From Bacteroidales bacterium (GTDB lineage: Bacteria > Bacteroidota > Bacteroidia > Bacteroidales > P3), in contig JAFZDP010000010.1 of assembly GCA_017561155.1 (NCBI GenBank), positions 1-59,473 on the forward strand: 59,473 bases of DNA, given 5' to 3'. Positions 1-8,562 of this stretch are shown here, in pieces (position 1 is the first letter of the stretch; each line of letters opens with the position of its first letter). Position numbers and translations under genes: made by a program. A model generated the notes under the pieces. That model was given only the letters and a program-made list of their open reading frames with translations. It was not told the DNA's origin and did not search any database.

Positions 1-141
1 AATCGCAACGTTGCGTTTTTTTCCGAAATCTTTCTATTTCTTTTTCAATCGCATAGCCCGCTATGCTCAATCAAAAGAAAGTAGAAATCTTTCTAGCAAA
101 ATTCCACAAATCACTTGCAAAGCAATTTTTAGAAGTTGCCT
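1..141. repeat. Palindromic MITE-like repeat, copy R1 (left end cut by window)
   Basis: The core GCATAGCCCGCTATGC at about 51-66 is flanked by imperfect inverted arms (roughly 33-50 against 67-87, TTTCTA..TTTCTTTT type). The right end finishes with AATTTTTAGAAGTTGCCT (124-141), the reverse complement of the left end of copy R4 (from 59334). Copy R3 (7466-7618) is inverted relative to this one. The small reading frames over it look like chance. The rest of 142-316, up to the first gene, shows nothing I can name. Confidence 0.7.
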
Positions 142-316
142 AAAGATATTGTATCTGTCAAAAAAGATAGAGGGAAACTGTATTGAGTATAGTGCTTTTT
201 TTAAGGTGAAATTAAACTTGATAGAAACAAAACTACCTACGAATGAGTTGTTAGAGGTGTAAAAATATCTGTGTAAACATGAATGTTTTGCCGGATATGC
301 CGAAAAACTTCTAACT

Positions 317-1423
317 ATGAAACTGCTAAATGAACATTTTAAGGTACGAATGTTTAGAATACTATTTTGTGTTGTGTTTATTTTCTGTGCCATTGCAGAA
401 AATGTTGCTGCACAAAACCATTTTTTAGGAGCCGATGTGCGATATGGACATATTTTGTGCAACGATGCAAAAGCCAGGATGCATATAAACTCACCCGAGA
501 AAGGGGTATCTGTCTATTGGGGATATAATTTTGAGGGCGGCGATTATTGGCATTCTTTTTGGAAAAATCCGTCGTTTGGGGTGGAGTTGTCGTGCGATGC
601 TATCGATAATGCTATAATAGGTAATCGTTTCGGAGTGTTATTTTTTATACGTCCGTCTATCTATAAGTCGAAGAGTCTGGTGCTTGATGGTTTTATGGGA
701 TTAGGTTTATCTTACTTTTCCCGGATTCATAATCCTTATACAAATCCGGACAATATTTATATTGGTTCGCATTTAAATGCATTGATTAATTTTGGATTTC
801 AGACGAGCTGTTTTGTTACCGATCATTTGGCGTTGTGTGCAGCAATAAAATTTAGTCATTCGTCGAATGGGCAACTTATGCGACCAAATAATGGTCTTAA
901 TCTGTTGCAATTCGAATTAGGTGCCGAGTATTATATACGCAAATACAAATACGCAGTGGCAGAGGTGGATAAAGACAGAACAAAAGCCAATGGAATAAAT
1001 GTGTCGTTGTCGCCGGCAATAGCACATTCGTTGTACGACAGACGTCATTATTTTTCGGCAGCTGTTTCGGTAGCTTATTCGCGTAGATTTCATCCATGTT
1101 TTTCGTATGGGTTGTCGTGCGATTTTATGTATAATGGCACAAATATTACCTCGCCTTATTCTGAAGGCAGACTGTCTGAAAACTTCAGCCAAGGATTTGC
1201 CGCTACTTTCGAATGTAGATGGGATGCTGTGGCTTTGAGAATGGCTTTGGGTGCGTATATATGGCATGGCAAATATCAGAAATTGCCATACTACGAACGT
1301 GTAGGCTTGTTTTACTATTTAGGAAAAACGAAAAGTCAGTATGTAGGTGTTTCGATAAAAGCACATGCCGCAAGTGCCGAATATATAGAATGGACATACG
1401 GTATCAGGTTGGGAAATTTCTGA
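317..1423 (+). CDS. PagL-like lipid A deacylase / acyloxyacyl hydrolase family outer-membrane protein
   Basis: This is a 368-residue exported protein with a signal peptide at about residues 12-33, ending VAAQ. A start at Met12 (position 350) is an alternative that gives a more normal signal peptide. The rest looks like an outer-membrane beta barrel with alternating aromatic strands. Residues 179-195 contain the PagL signature: H181-x-S183, then N184-G185, and PNNG at 190-193. PagL enzymes remove the 3-O acyl chain of lipid A. By spacing from Pseudomonas PagL (His126, Ser128, Glu140), the acid position is Asn195 here, so either another residue completes the triad or activity differs. It stands alone, with repeats on both sides. 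The family call is fairly good; the exact substrate is not known from sequence. Confidence 0.7.
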   Translation: MKLLNEHFKVRMFRILFCVVFIFCAIAENVAAQNHFLGADVRYGHILCNDAKARMHINSPEKGVSVYWGYNFEGGDYWHSFWKNPSFGVELSCDAIDNAIIGNRFGVLFFIRPSIYKSKSLVLDGFMGLGLSYFSRIHNPYTNPDNIYIGSHLNALINFGFQTSCFVTDHLALCAAIKFSHSSNGQLMRPNNGLNLLQFELGAEYYIRKYKYAVAEVDKDRTKANGINVSLSPAIAHSLYDRRHYFSAAVSVAYSRRFHPCFSYGLSCDFMYNGTNITSPYSEGRLSENFSQGFAATFECRWDAVALRMALGAYIWHGKYQKLPYYERVGLFYYLGKTKSQYVGVSIKAHAASAEYIEWTYGIRLGNF

Positions 1424-1499
1424 AAATTTCACGTTTCAGTAAATCAGAAGGATGCTGTGCTTTAGGGAGGTCTTTTGGGTTTTGTTTCAATAATATATC

Positions 1500-1605
1500 C
1501 CTTGTTGTCGACAAGTAGGATGCTATGCTCGATAAAAAGAAAGGACAAATCTTGTCAAAGAAATTTGATGAATTGGTTGCAAAGCTATTATTAAATAGAA
1601 CCGAT
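1500..1605 (+). repeat. Diverged copy R2 of the palindromic repeat
   Basis: The stretch from about 1520 (GGATGCTATGCTCGATAAAAAGAAAGG) matches the right half of R1 with many substitutions. It continues to a TTGCAAAGCTATTATTAAATAGAA segment that parallels R1's right end. No left arm can be recognised, so this is a decayed or partial copy in the spacer before the M20 gene. Confidence 0.4.
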
Positions 1606-1617
1606 AGGTATAAATTA

Positions 1618-1649
1618 TTTGAAAACTCCGTTATTTTTCTGTACCTTTG
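1618..1649 (+). promoter_or_regulatory. Bacteroidota-type promoter for the M20 / DPP11 operon
   Basis: TTTG at 1618-1621 and TACCTTTG at 1642-1649 are separated by exactly 20 bp, matching the TTTG-N19-21-TAnnTTTG consensus of the main Bacteroidota sigma factor. The predicted transcript starts about 7 bp downstream, leaving a leader of roughly 65 nt. Confidence 0.8.
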
Positions 1650-1719
1650 CAGTAGAAAAATATTTATAGATAATAGTATAAACTATTGATATATAACATT
1701 AAAAAGGAAAAGACGACTA

Positions 1720-2925
1720 ATGATAAATAAAATAAAACTACTTGCCGAAAGGTATTACACCGAAATAATAGAAGCACGCAGGTATTTGCATCAGCATCCC
1801 GAATTGTCGCAACAAGAGTTTGGAACTATGGAATATGTGGCAAACAAGTTGCGTTCGTTTGGCATAGAACCCAGAGTTGGTGTTGCCAAAACAGGCGTGT
1901 CGGCAATTATAAAGGGGAACAATCCGGATAGCTATTGTGTGGCTTTGCGTGCCGACTATGATGCTTTGCCAATAAAGGAATGTACAGGTTTGGCTTTTAG
2001 TTCGGAAAACGATGGCGTTATGCATGCTTGTGGTCATGATATGCATACTGCGTCGCTGTTGGGTGCCGCCAAGATATTGGCAGATATTAAAAACGAGATA
2101 GAAGGTTCGGTTATGCTTATCTTTCAGCCATCGGAAGAGATGTATCCGGGTGGTGCATATATGATGATGGAAGATGGGTTGTTTAGCGAAGTAATGCCCG
2201 ACGAAATTTTTGCTTTCCACTGTTTGCCCGAAATGGATTGCGGACGTATAGGAATGAAAAAGGGAAAATATATGGCTTCGACCGACGAACTTTATCTTAC
2301 CGTAAAGGGTAGAGGAGGACATGGCGGTACTCCCAATTTAAACATAGACCCTATTGTTATTGCATCGAATGTTATAGTGGCAATGCAGCAGATAGTAAGT
2401 CGCAATGCCGATCCTATGATGCCTACTATACTTTCGTTTGGAAAGATGATGGGCGAGGGGCGTACAAATATTATACCCGACGAGGTGAAGATAGAAGGAA
2501 CAATACGAACCTTTAGCGAAGAGTGGCGACTTGAAGCTCATAAGAGAATAACATCAATAGCACAAGGAGTGGCTGAAGGTATGGGAGGAAGCTGCGATGT
2601 GTTTATCGACTTCGGGTATCCATATTTGGTGAACGACGACGATACTACACAAAATACTTTCGACAACGGTGTAGAGTATTTTGGAGATAGTAAAGTAGAA
2701 TGGTTAGAACAACGTATGACTGCCGAAGATTTTGCTTTCTTTGCACAGAAAATACCGGCTTGTTATTTCCGTGTGGGTACACATATAAAAGATACTCCTA
2801 TAACAAATCTTCATAGGCCAAACCTTATGATAGACGAAAAATCGATAGAGTACGCTATGGGATTTATGGCATACAATGCCGTGAAAGCCTTGGAAAAAAA
2901 AGATAAAGAGATAACAGATAAATAG
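1720..2925 (+). CDS. M20 family (M20D) amidohydrolase / N-acyl amino acid hydrolase
   Basis: This 401-residue cytosolic metallo-amidohydrolase belongs to the hippurate hydrolase / IAA-amino-acid hydrolase group. The metal-binding motif CGHDMH lies at 104-109, the catalytic acid motif QPSEE at 136-140, and a further ligand in FHCLPE near 167. A small dimerisation domain follows (GRGGHGGTPN near 200), and the C-terminal catalytic half carries MTAEDFAFF. The length is normal. Only 27 bp separate it from the downstream S46 peptidase, so the two are probably co-transcribed. That fits amino acid salvage from acylated amino acids and peptides. The exact substrate cannot be told from sequence. Confidence 0.88.
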   Translation: MINKIKLLAERYYTEIIEARRYLHQHPELSQQEFGTMEYVANKLRSFGIEPRVGVAKTGVSAIIKGNNPDSYCVALRADYDALPIKECTGLAFSSENDGVMHACGHDMHTASLLGAAKILADIKNEIEGSVMLIFQPSEEMYPGGAYMMMEDGLFSEVMPDEIFAFHCLPEMDCGRIGMKKGKYMASTDELYLTVKGRGGHGGTPNLNIDPIVIASNVIVAMQQIVSRNADPMMPTILSFGKMMGEGRTNIIPDEVKIEGTIRTFSEEWRLEAHKRITSIAQGVAEGMGGSCDVFIDFGYPYLVNDDDTTQNTFDNGVEYFGDSKVEWLEQRMTAEDFAFFAQKIPACYFRVGTHIKDTPITNLHRPNLMIDEKSIEYAMGFMAYNAVKALEKKDKEITDK

Positions 2926-2952
2926 TAACAAACAAAAAATACATTAAACAAG

Positions 2953-5076
2953 ATGAAGCGAATACTTATTGCACTGCTAATAGCAGTATTTTCGGTTCCT
3001 ACCTTTGCCGATGAAGGTATGTGGATACCAATGTTGCTGAAACGCAACGAAGCTGATATGCAACAAAAGGGAATGAAAATATCGGCCGATGATATTTATA
3101 GTATCAACCAAGCATGCTTAAAAGATGCTATAGTTCTTTTTGGAAGTGGTTGTACCGGCGAATTTGTATCAGACCAAGGATTGTTGTTTACCAATCACCA
3201 CTGTGGCTATTCGTTTATAGCTCGTAATAGTACGTTGGAACATAACTATCTTGCCAATGGTTTTTGGGCAAAATCGTTTGAAGAAGAAATACCTTGTGTA
3301 GGCCTTACCGTGACTCGTTTGGTGCGTATGGAAGATGTTACCGAACAAGTGTTGAAAGGCGTAGAAGACAAAATGAGCGAAGCTGAACGCGAAAATGTGA
3401 TAGCTGCCAATATAAAAACTGTTACAAAAAAAGCAACAGAAGGCACTCACTATTCGGCAATAATAAAACCTTTCTACTACGGAAACCAATATTTTATGTA
3501 TGTCAACGAAGTGTTTACCGATGTTCGTATGGTAGGTACACCTCCTTCAAACATAGGTAAGTTTGGTGGCGATACCGACAACTGGATGTGGCCACGCCAT
3601 ACCGGCGACTTTTCGGTGTTTAGAGTGTATGCCGGAAAAGATAACAAACCGGCCGACTATTCGGCAGACAATGTTCCATACAAACCATTACAACATTTGA
3701 CTATATCGCTTAAAGGTGTAGAAGAAAATGATTTTACATTTGTGTTTGGTTATCCGGGAACAACAAATCGTTATGCTACTTCGCAAGCAGTAGATTTGGC
3801 AGCAAATGTTACCAATCCTGTTCGTATCGACTTAAGAACAATACGTTTGAACCACTACAACAATGCTATGAACCAAGATGCGGCTCAACGTCTTAAATAT
3901 TCGTCGAAAGTAGCATCTATAGCAAATGGTTGGAAAAAATGGCAAGGCGAATCGTTGGGTATAAACAGACTTGACGGTGTGGAAAAGAAACAAGAATTTG
4001 AAAAGAGATTCCAACAATGGGCAAACAACAATCCTATGTACAAAGATGTGTTGCCAAGTATGGAGAAAAACTATGCTATACTTAAAAGCATAGAACTAAA
4101 CAATACTTACTTCAACGAAGCTGTACGAGCATCGGACTTTATGGGACGTGCTGCTACTCTGTTAACATTGGCAAATACTACAAACGATTCGTTGATAGAA
4201 GCTAGAAAGAATGCTTTCATAAAACAAAATGAAACATACTTTAAAGACTTTGACAAACACTCTATAGTAGATCGTGCTATATTTATAGAAACATTTACAT
4301 ATATGTGTAAAGCAGGCTTTGGCGGTTTTGTAGCCAACAAAGATGTTGATATAGCTACTATAGAAGAGATGTTGGGTAAGATATATGACAAATCTGTTCT
4401 TACATCGGAAAAGAATATAATGAAACTTTTGGCAAACTATAAAGCCAAAGATGCTAAAAAGATATTGAAAGACCCTGCTGTAGAACTATATCAGTTGGCA
4501 TACGAAAATTTGTTGCCGGCAAGCAGTCGTAAAGAATATTCTAAAGTGACAAAAGAGATAAACCGTTTGTATCGTTTGTATGTAAAAGGTATGATGGAAA
4601 TGGATGCTAACAATGTGTCGTTTCCGGATGCTAATCTTACACTACGCGTAGCATACGGACATGTGAAAGGATTTGCTCCTAAAGATGGTGTATACTACAA
4701 ACCTTACACCACATTGGAAGGTATAATAGAAAAAGAAAATCCGGATATATACGATTATGTGGTAGAACCACGTTTGAAAGAACTTTACAACACTCACGAC
4801 TATGGTCAGTATGCTAATGCTAAAGGAGAATTGCCTGTAGCATTTATTGCTACCAACCATACTACAGGTGGCAATTCGGGAAGTCCGGTACTTAATGCTA
4901 ATGGCGAATTGATAGGATTGAACTTTGACCGTTGTTGGGAAGGAACAATGAGCGACCTTTTGTTCGACCCTAACTATTGTAGAAACATTACATTGGATAT
5001 TCGCTACTGCTTGTTTATAATAGATAAATATGCAGGTGCTACAAATCTTATAAATGAGTTGACCATGAGTAAATAA
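2953..5076 (+). CDS. S46 family dipeptidyl-peptidase, DPP11 type (Asp/Glu-specific)
   Basis: This is a 707-residue periplasmic serine peptidase with a signal peptide (about 1-19, ending TFA). The trypsin-like triad is visible: His in TNHHCGY (82/83), Asp219 in RHTGDF, and Ser642 in TTGGNSGSP. S46 enzymes release dipeptides from peptide N-termini and feed amino-acid-fermenting Bacteroidota. The residue that sets P1 specificity lies 18 positions after the catalytic Ser (673 in Porphyromonas DPP11 numbering). Here it is Arg660 in LNFDRCWEG, as in DPP11, rather than the Gly of DPP7. That predicts cleavage after Asp or Glu. It follows the M20 gene closely and ends at a bidirectional terminator. 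Confidence 0.93.
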   Translation: MKRILIALLIAVFSVPTFADEGMWIPMLLKRNEADMQQKGMKISADDIYSINQACLKDAIVLFGSGCTGEFVSDQGLLFTNHHCGYSFIARNSTLEHNYLANGFWAKSFEEEIPCVGLTVTRLVRMEDVTEQVLKGVEDKMSEAERENVIAANIKTVTKKATEGTHYSAIIKPFYYGNQYFMYVNEVFTDVRMVGTPPSNIGKFGGDTDNWMWPRHTGDFSVFRVYAGKDNKPADYSADNVPYKPLQHLTISLKGVEENDFTFVFGYPGTTNRYATSQAVDLAANVTNPVRIDLRTIRLNHYNNAMNQDAAQRLKYSSKVASIANGWKKWQGESLGINRLDGVEKKQEFEKRFQQWANNNPMYKDVLPSMEKNYAILKSIELNNTYFNEAVRASDFMGRAATLLTLANTTNDSLIEARKNAFIKQNETYFKDFDKHSIVDRAIFIETFTYMCKAGFGGFVANKDVDIATIEEMLGKIYDKSVLTSEKNIMKLLANYKAKDAKKILKDPAVELYQLAYENLLPASSRKEYSKVTKEINRLYRLYVKGMMEMDANNVSFPDANLTLRVAYGHVKGFAPKDGVYYKPYTTLEGIIEKENPDIYDYVVEPRLKELYNTHDYGQYANAKGELPVAFIATNHTTGGNSGSPVLNANGELIGLNFDRCWEGTMSDLLFDPNYCRNITLDIRYCLFIIDKYAGATNLINELTMSK

Positions 5077-5100
5077 GAAGCATGTAGCCTGATGTAAAGA

Positions 5101-5136
5101 AAAGTCGTGTTGTAGAACTACAGCACGACTTTTTTT
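5101..5136. terminator. Bidirectional terminator between convergent genes
   Basis: An almost perfect stem (AAGTCGTGTTGTA with TACAGCACGACTT, one wobble pair) has a short loop and a run of seven T on the plus side. The minus side also carries a T-rich tail. It lies between the rightward S46 peptidase and the leftward dtd gene. Confidence 0.85.
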
Positions 5137-5172
5137 GTGGCACTACCATTGATAGGTAGGTGTAGGATTATG

Positions 5173-5628
5173 CTATTCTTTTTGTTTGCTATCTATCCAT
5201 ATTGTCACAGGACCATCGTTTATCAGCTCTACTTGCATATCGGCACCAAATGTTCCGGTTTGTATTTCTTTGCCAAACATTTGTTGTAGTGTCTCTACAA
5301 ATTTCTCGTACATCGGTATCGAAATTTCCGGTTTTGCTGCTTTTATATAGGATGGTCGGTTGCCTTTTTTTGTACTTGCATGTAGGGTAAACTGACTTAC
5401 CACCAATATACCGGCATCGGGGATATCGGTAATAGATTTGTTCATAACGCCGTTTTCGTCGTCGAAAATTCTCAAACGAACCACCTTGCCACAAAGCCAT
5501 TCAATGTCTTCGAAAGTGTCGGCATCTTCTATACCAACCAATATTAGCAACCCTTGATTAATGCTGCTTTTTAGTTGCTCGTTTATTGTTACACCGGCTT
5601 TTCGAACTCTCTGAATTAAAATACGCAT
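5173..5628 (-). CDS. dtd: D-aminoacyl-tRNA deacylase
   Basis: This 151-residue protein is full length for DTD. It hydrolyses D-amino acids (and glycine mischarged on tRNA-Ala) from tRNA in the cytosol. The family motifs SQFTLHA (about 78-84) and the C-terminal NDGPVTI, equivalent to NxGPxT, are both present and form the active site. It is the last gene of a tight leftward operon hydF-folA-dtd, 13 bp after folA. Confidence 0.95.
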   Translation of the reverse strand: MRILIQRVRKAGVTINEQLKSSINQGLLILVGIEDADTFEDIEWLCGKVVRLRIFDDENGVMNKSITDIPDAGILVVSQFTLHASTKKGNRPSYIKAAKPEISIPMYEKFVETLQQMFGKEIQTGTFGADMQVELINDGPVTIWIDSKQKE

Positions 5629-5641
5629 ATCTGTCTATGTA

Positions 5642-6145
5642 TTATTTGCAACGTTCGTATTCGTAATAAGCAAAATATAGTCCCGACTTTTCGTCGTACA
5701 TACGTTCCGAAGCACTTACCTCTTTGAATACTGTACTGTCGATAGTGGGGAAAAAACAATCGGCATCAAAATCCTGATATACCCAGGTTATATATAATTT
5801 GTCGGCCAAAGGTAACATTTGTTCGTATATGCTACTGCCTCCAACAATGAAATTTTCTTCATTTTCGTTGCATAGTGCAAGTGCTTCGTCTATAGAGTAG
5901 GCCATTTCGCAACCTTCAAGTTTTAGGTTTTGCTGTCTTGTTATTACAACATTGCGACGTTTAGGAAAAGGACGTACAGGCAACGATTCGTAGGTGCTTT
6001 TACCCATCAATACCGTATGTTCGAGGGTTAGTTGTTTGAAACGTTTTAGGTCGGCAGAGATATGCCAAAGCAAATCGTTATCTTTTCCTATAGCATTATT
6101 TTGTGCTACAGCAGCAATAATGGAAAGTTTTGGTTTTGCGTTCAT
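5642..6145 (-). CDS. folA: Dihydrofolate reductase
   Basis: This 167-residue enzyme reduces dihydrofolate to tetrahydrofolate with NADPH. The N-terminal IIAAVAQNNAIGKDNDLLWHI segment, the active-site acid in SADLKRFK, the MGKSTYESL cofactor region and IVGGSSIY near 100 are standard DHFR signatures. The length is typical of a chromosomal enzyme. It sits 2 bp after the hydF stop and 13 bp before dtd, so expression is coupled to both. Confidence 0.95.
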   Translation of the reverse strand: MNAKPKLSIIAAVAQNNAIGKDNDLLWHISADLKRFKQLTLEHTVLMGKSTYESLPVRPFPKRRNVVITRQQNLKLEGCEMAYSIDEALALCNENEENFIVGGSSIYEQMLPLADKLYITWVYQDFDADCFFPTIDSTVFKEVSASERMYDEKSGLYFAYYEYERCK

Positions 6146-6147
6146 CG

Positions 6148-7365
6148 TTATAGTTTGTTTTTTAATTTATTCTTAAACACTTGTATTGCACGGTTGAATA
6201 TTCCGGTCATATAGGCAATGGCCAAACCATAGTTGGATACGGGTATGCCTTCGTTGAGGGCTACTTGCAAACGGTTTGCCAGCTGTTTTGGTGTAACAAC
6301 ACAACCGCCGCATTGTATCACCATTCTGTAGTTGGTTATAGGTTTGTCAAGGTTGGTAAGTCCCGAAACATGGTCGAAAGTTATTTCTTTGCCGGAATAT
6401 TTGCGTATTAGGTTTGGCAGTTTTACTCGTCCAATGTCTTCGCACGATGCTTTGTGTGTACACGACTCAAGCATAAGAATGCTGTCGCCATCGTGTAGCG
6501 AATCCAAAGTAGGTGTGCCCTCTATGTATTCGTAAAACAAGCCCTTGGCATGTGCCAATACTATACTGAAACTAGTCAGAGGAATATGAGCCGGAACTAT
6601 GTCGGATACATATTTAAACACTTGGCTGTCTGTAACCACAAGGGCAGGAGGTGTGGCCATTTGTTTTAGTTGTTGTTCCAAATGGGTCTCTTTGCACACT
6701 ATGGCAATACATTCGTTGTCCAAAATATCTCGTATAGTTTGTACTTGTGGCAGTATCATTCTCCCCTCAGGTGCCGAAGAGTCGATAGGTGTTACTAGTA
6801 CAATAGTGTCGCCTGCATTTACGACATCGCCAAGTAATGATTTAGGAGTGTATGCTGTTTCGGGCAATGCACTACGGATAGCATCAAGCAATAGATTTTG
6901 AGCATTGCTGTTGTGTTGCGACACTTTGAGTACCGTAGTACTATATTGCTTTTCTATTTCCTCTATCATGCTATAGGCAGGAGGGAAAATATCTGTTTTG
7001 GAATATACCAAAATATAGGGAATCTTGATTTCGGTACATGCGTTTATGAGGTCTTCTTCCGGTTTGCCAAAGGTGTTTGCCGAAAAAACTATCAAAGCCA
7101 AATCGACATGGCGAAGCACCTCGTTGGTTTTTTGTATTCTTAGTAGTCCCAAATCGCCTTCATCATCGACACCGGCAGTATCTATCCACACTACGGGTCC
7201 AACACCTTTTATTTCCATAGTTTTTTTTACGGGGTCGGTAGTAGTGCCGGCCGTATCGGATACAATGGCGATATTTTGGCCTGTTATTACATTTATAAGG
7301 GTACTTTTGCCATAGTTTCGACGGCCAAAAATACCTATATGGGGTTTAAGTTCGTTACCTTTCAT
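6148..7365 (-). CDS. hydF: [FeFe]-hydrogenase maturation GTPase HydF
   Basis: This 405-residue scaffold GTPase carries and transfers the 2Fe subcluster made by HydE and HydG to [FeFe]-hydrogenase. The P-loop GRRNYGKS lies at about 14-21, with switch DTAGTTTDP and WIDTAG behind it. A dimerisation region precedes the C-terminal FeS domain, which has CTH near residue 310 and CGGC some 50 residues later; this is the CxH...CxxC pattern diagnostic of HydF and absent from ordinary Era-type GTPases. Neither HydE, HydG nor a hydrogenase lies in this window, so the partners must be elsewhere. It leads the hydF-folA-dtd operon. Its presence implies an H2-metabolising anaerobe. Confidence 0.95.
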   Translation of the reverse strand: MKGNELKPHIGIFGRRNYGKSTLINVITGQNIAIVSDTAGTTTDPVKKTMEIKGVGPVVWIDTAGVDDEGDLGLLRIQKTNEVLRHVDLALIVFSANTFGKPEEDLINACTEIKIPYILVYSKTDIFPPAYSMIEEIEKQYSTTVLKVSQHNSNAQNLLLDAIRSALPETAYTPKSLLGDVVNAGDTIVLVTPIDSSAPEGRMILPQVQTIRDILDNECIAIVCKETHLEQQLKQMATPPALVVTDSQVFKYVSDIVPAHIPLTSFSIVLAHAKGLFYEYIEGTPTLDSLHDGDSILMLESCTHKASCEDIGRVKLPNLIRKYSGKEITFDHVSGLTNLDKPITNYRMVIQCGGCVVTPKQLANRLQVALNEGIPVSNYGLAIAYMTGIFNRAIQVFKNKLKNKL

Positions 7366-7434
7366 AGTTTGTTATATTTGTTATGTATCTGTAAAACAAA
7401 TAACACCAAAATGTTTGAATGCTCTTTGGATATG

Positions 7435-7442
7435 CAAAGATA
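7435..7442 (-). promoter_or_regulatory. -7 element for the hydF operon
   Basis: TATCTTTG reads on the minus strand, 70 bp upstream of the hydF start, matching TAnnTTTG. No TTTG lies at the usual 19-21 bp distance, so the -33 element is weak or absent. Confidence 0.5.
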
Positions 7443-7465
7443 ATATTTTTTTTTCAAACAATTCC

Positions 7466-7618
7466 AGGTAACTTCTAAGTGATTTGCGAATTTTTACTAG
7501 AAAGATTTCTAGTTTCTTTTGATTGAGCATAGCGGGCAATACCTAGGTAAAAAGAGATAGAAATTTTCCCTATAAAATTACACAAAATACCTGCAAAGTA
7601 ATCTTAAAAAGTGGCCTT
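7466..7618 (-). repeat. Palindromic MITE-like repeat, copy R3 (complete, inverted)
   Basis: About 153 bp. The left end is AGGTAACTTCTAA and the right end TTAAAAAGTGGCCT, which form imperfect terminal inverted repeats. The interior carries the conserved TTTCTTTTGATTGAGCATAGCGGGC core in the opposite orientation to R1 and R4. No reading frame or transposase is present, so if mobile it would depend on another element. No clear target duplication was seen. It fills most of the 7366-7680 spacer between divergent genes. Confidence 0.65.
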
Positions 7619-7653
7619 TAAAAAGAGGTATTTATTATGTTGAAATAAATTTG

Positions 7654-7661
7654 TATCTTTG
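7654..7661 (+). promoter_or_regulatory. -7 element for the transketolase genes
   Basis: TATCTTTG lies 20 bp before the ATG at 7681. A longer reading frame opening with TTG at 7651 would start inside this promoter, so the ATG at 7681 is chosen as the start. Confidence 0.6.
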
Positions 7662-7680
7662 CAAAATAAAATATAAGCAA

Positions 7681-8529
7681 ATGACAAATATATTGGATTT
7701 ACAAAATGTTGCTACACAAGTTCGTAGAGATATTGTGAGAATGACGAATGCCGTAAATTCCGGACATCCGGGAGGCTCGTTGGGCTGTACAGAGTTCATG
7801 ACAGCATTGTTTTTTGACATTATGGAACACGATCCATCAAACTTTACTATGGATGGTAAAAATTCGGACATGTTCTTTATGTCTAACGGACATATCACAC
7901 CTGTTCTATATAGCGTTATGGCTCGTTGTGGTTATTTCCCTGTAAAAGAACTTTCAACATTCCGTGTTTTTGGAACACGCTTGCAAGGACACCCATCAAC
8001 CGAACATGGTTTGCCTGGTATAAGAATGGCATCGGGTTCGTTGGGTCAAGGACTTTCTGTAGCTATAGGTGCTGCAATAGCAAAGAAAATGGACAACGAA
8101 AGCAATATAGTGTATACACTACATGGCGATGGCGAGTTGGAAGAAGGTCAAATATGGGAAGCTGCTATGTATGCAGGTGCTAAAAAAGTAGACAATTTGA
8201 TTGCTACTATCGACTGCAACGGTCAGCAAATAGATGGCACTACCGACGAGGTATTATCGTTGGGCGATTTGAAAGCTAAATGGGAAGCTTTTGGTTGGAC
8301 TGTAGTTGAACTAGAAAATGGAAACGATATGCAACAAATGCTAGATGCATTCCGTTTGGCAAAATCGTTTGTAGGCAAAGGAAAACCAATCGTAATATTG
8401 ATGAAAACCGAAATGGGTTACGGTGTTGATTTCATGCAAGGAACCAACAAGTACCACGGTGTAGCACCAAGCAACGACGAGTTGGCTAAAGCTTTGGCTC
8501 AATTAGAAGAAACTTTGGGCGACTACTAA
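7681..8529 (+). CDS. Transketolase, N-terminal subunit
   Basis: This 282-residue protein contains the thiamine-pyrophosphate-binding half of transketolase. It has SGHPGGSLGC near the N-terminus, GHITPVLYSV, the GSLGQGLS segment, and the TPP motif GDGELEEGQIWEA. Split transketolases need a second subunit with the pyrimidine-binding half, and that gene lies at 10008. Together they move two-carbon units between sugar phosphates in the non-oxidative pentose phosphate pathway. Unlike the usual side-by-side arrangement, a vWA-domain gene separates the two halves. Confidence 0.93.
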   Translation: MTNILDLQNVATQVRRDIVRMTNAVNSGHPGGSLGCTEFMTALFFDIMEHDPSNFTMDGKNSDMFFMSNGHITPVLYSVMARCGYFPVKELSTFRVFGTRLQGHPSTEHGLPGIRMASGSLGQGLSVAIGAAIAKKMDNESNIVYTLHGDGELEEGQIWEAAMYAGAKKVDNLIATIDCNGQQIDGTTDEVLSLGDLKAKWEAFGWTVVELENGNDMQQMLDAFRLAKSFVGKGKPIVILMKTEMGYGVDFMQGTNKYHGVAPSNDELAKALAQLEETLGDY

Positions 8530-8562
8530 CAGATATAAAATAGAAACATTATCATTGGTGTT

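Noticed and set aside
7651-7680. N-terminal extension of the transketolase N subunit from a TTG
   Set aside because: It overlaps the -7 promoter element; the ATG at 7681 gives the normal family N-terminus.
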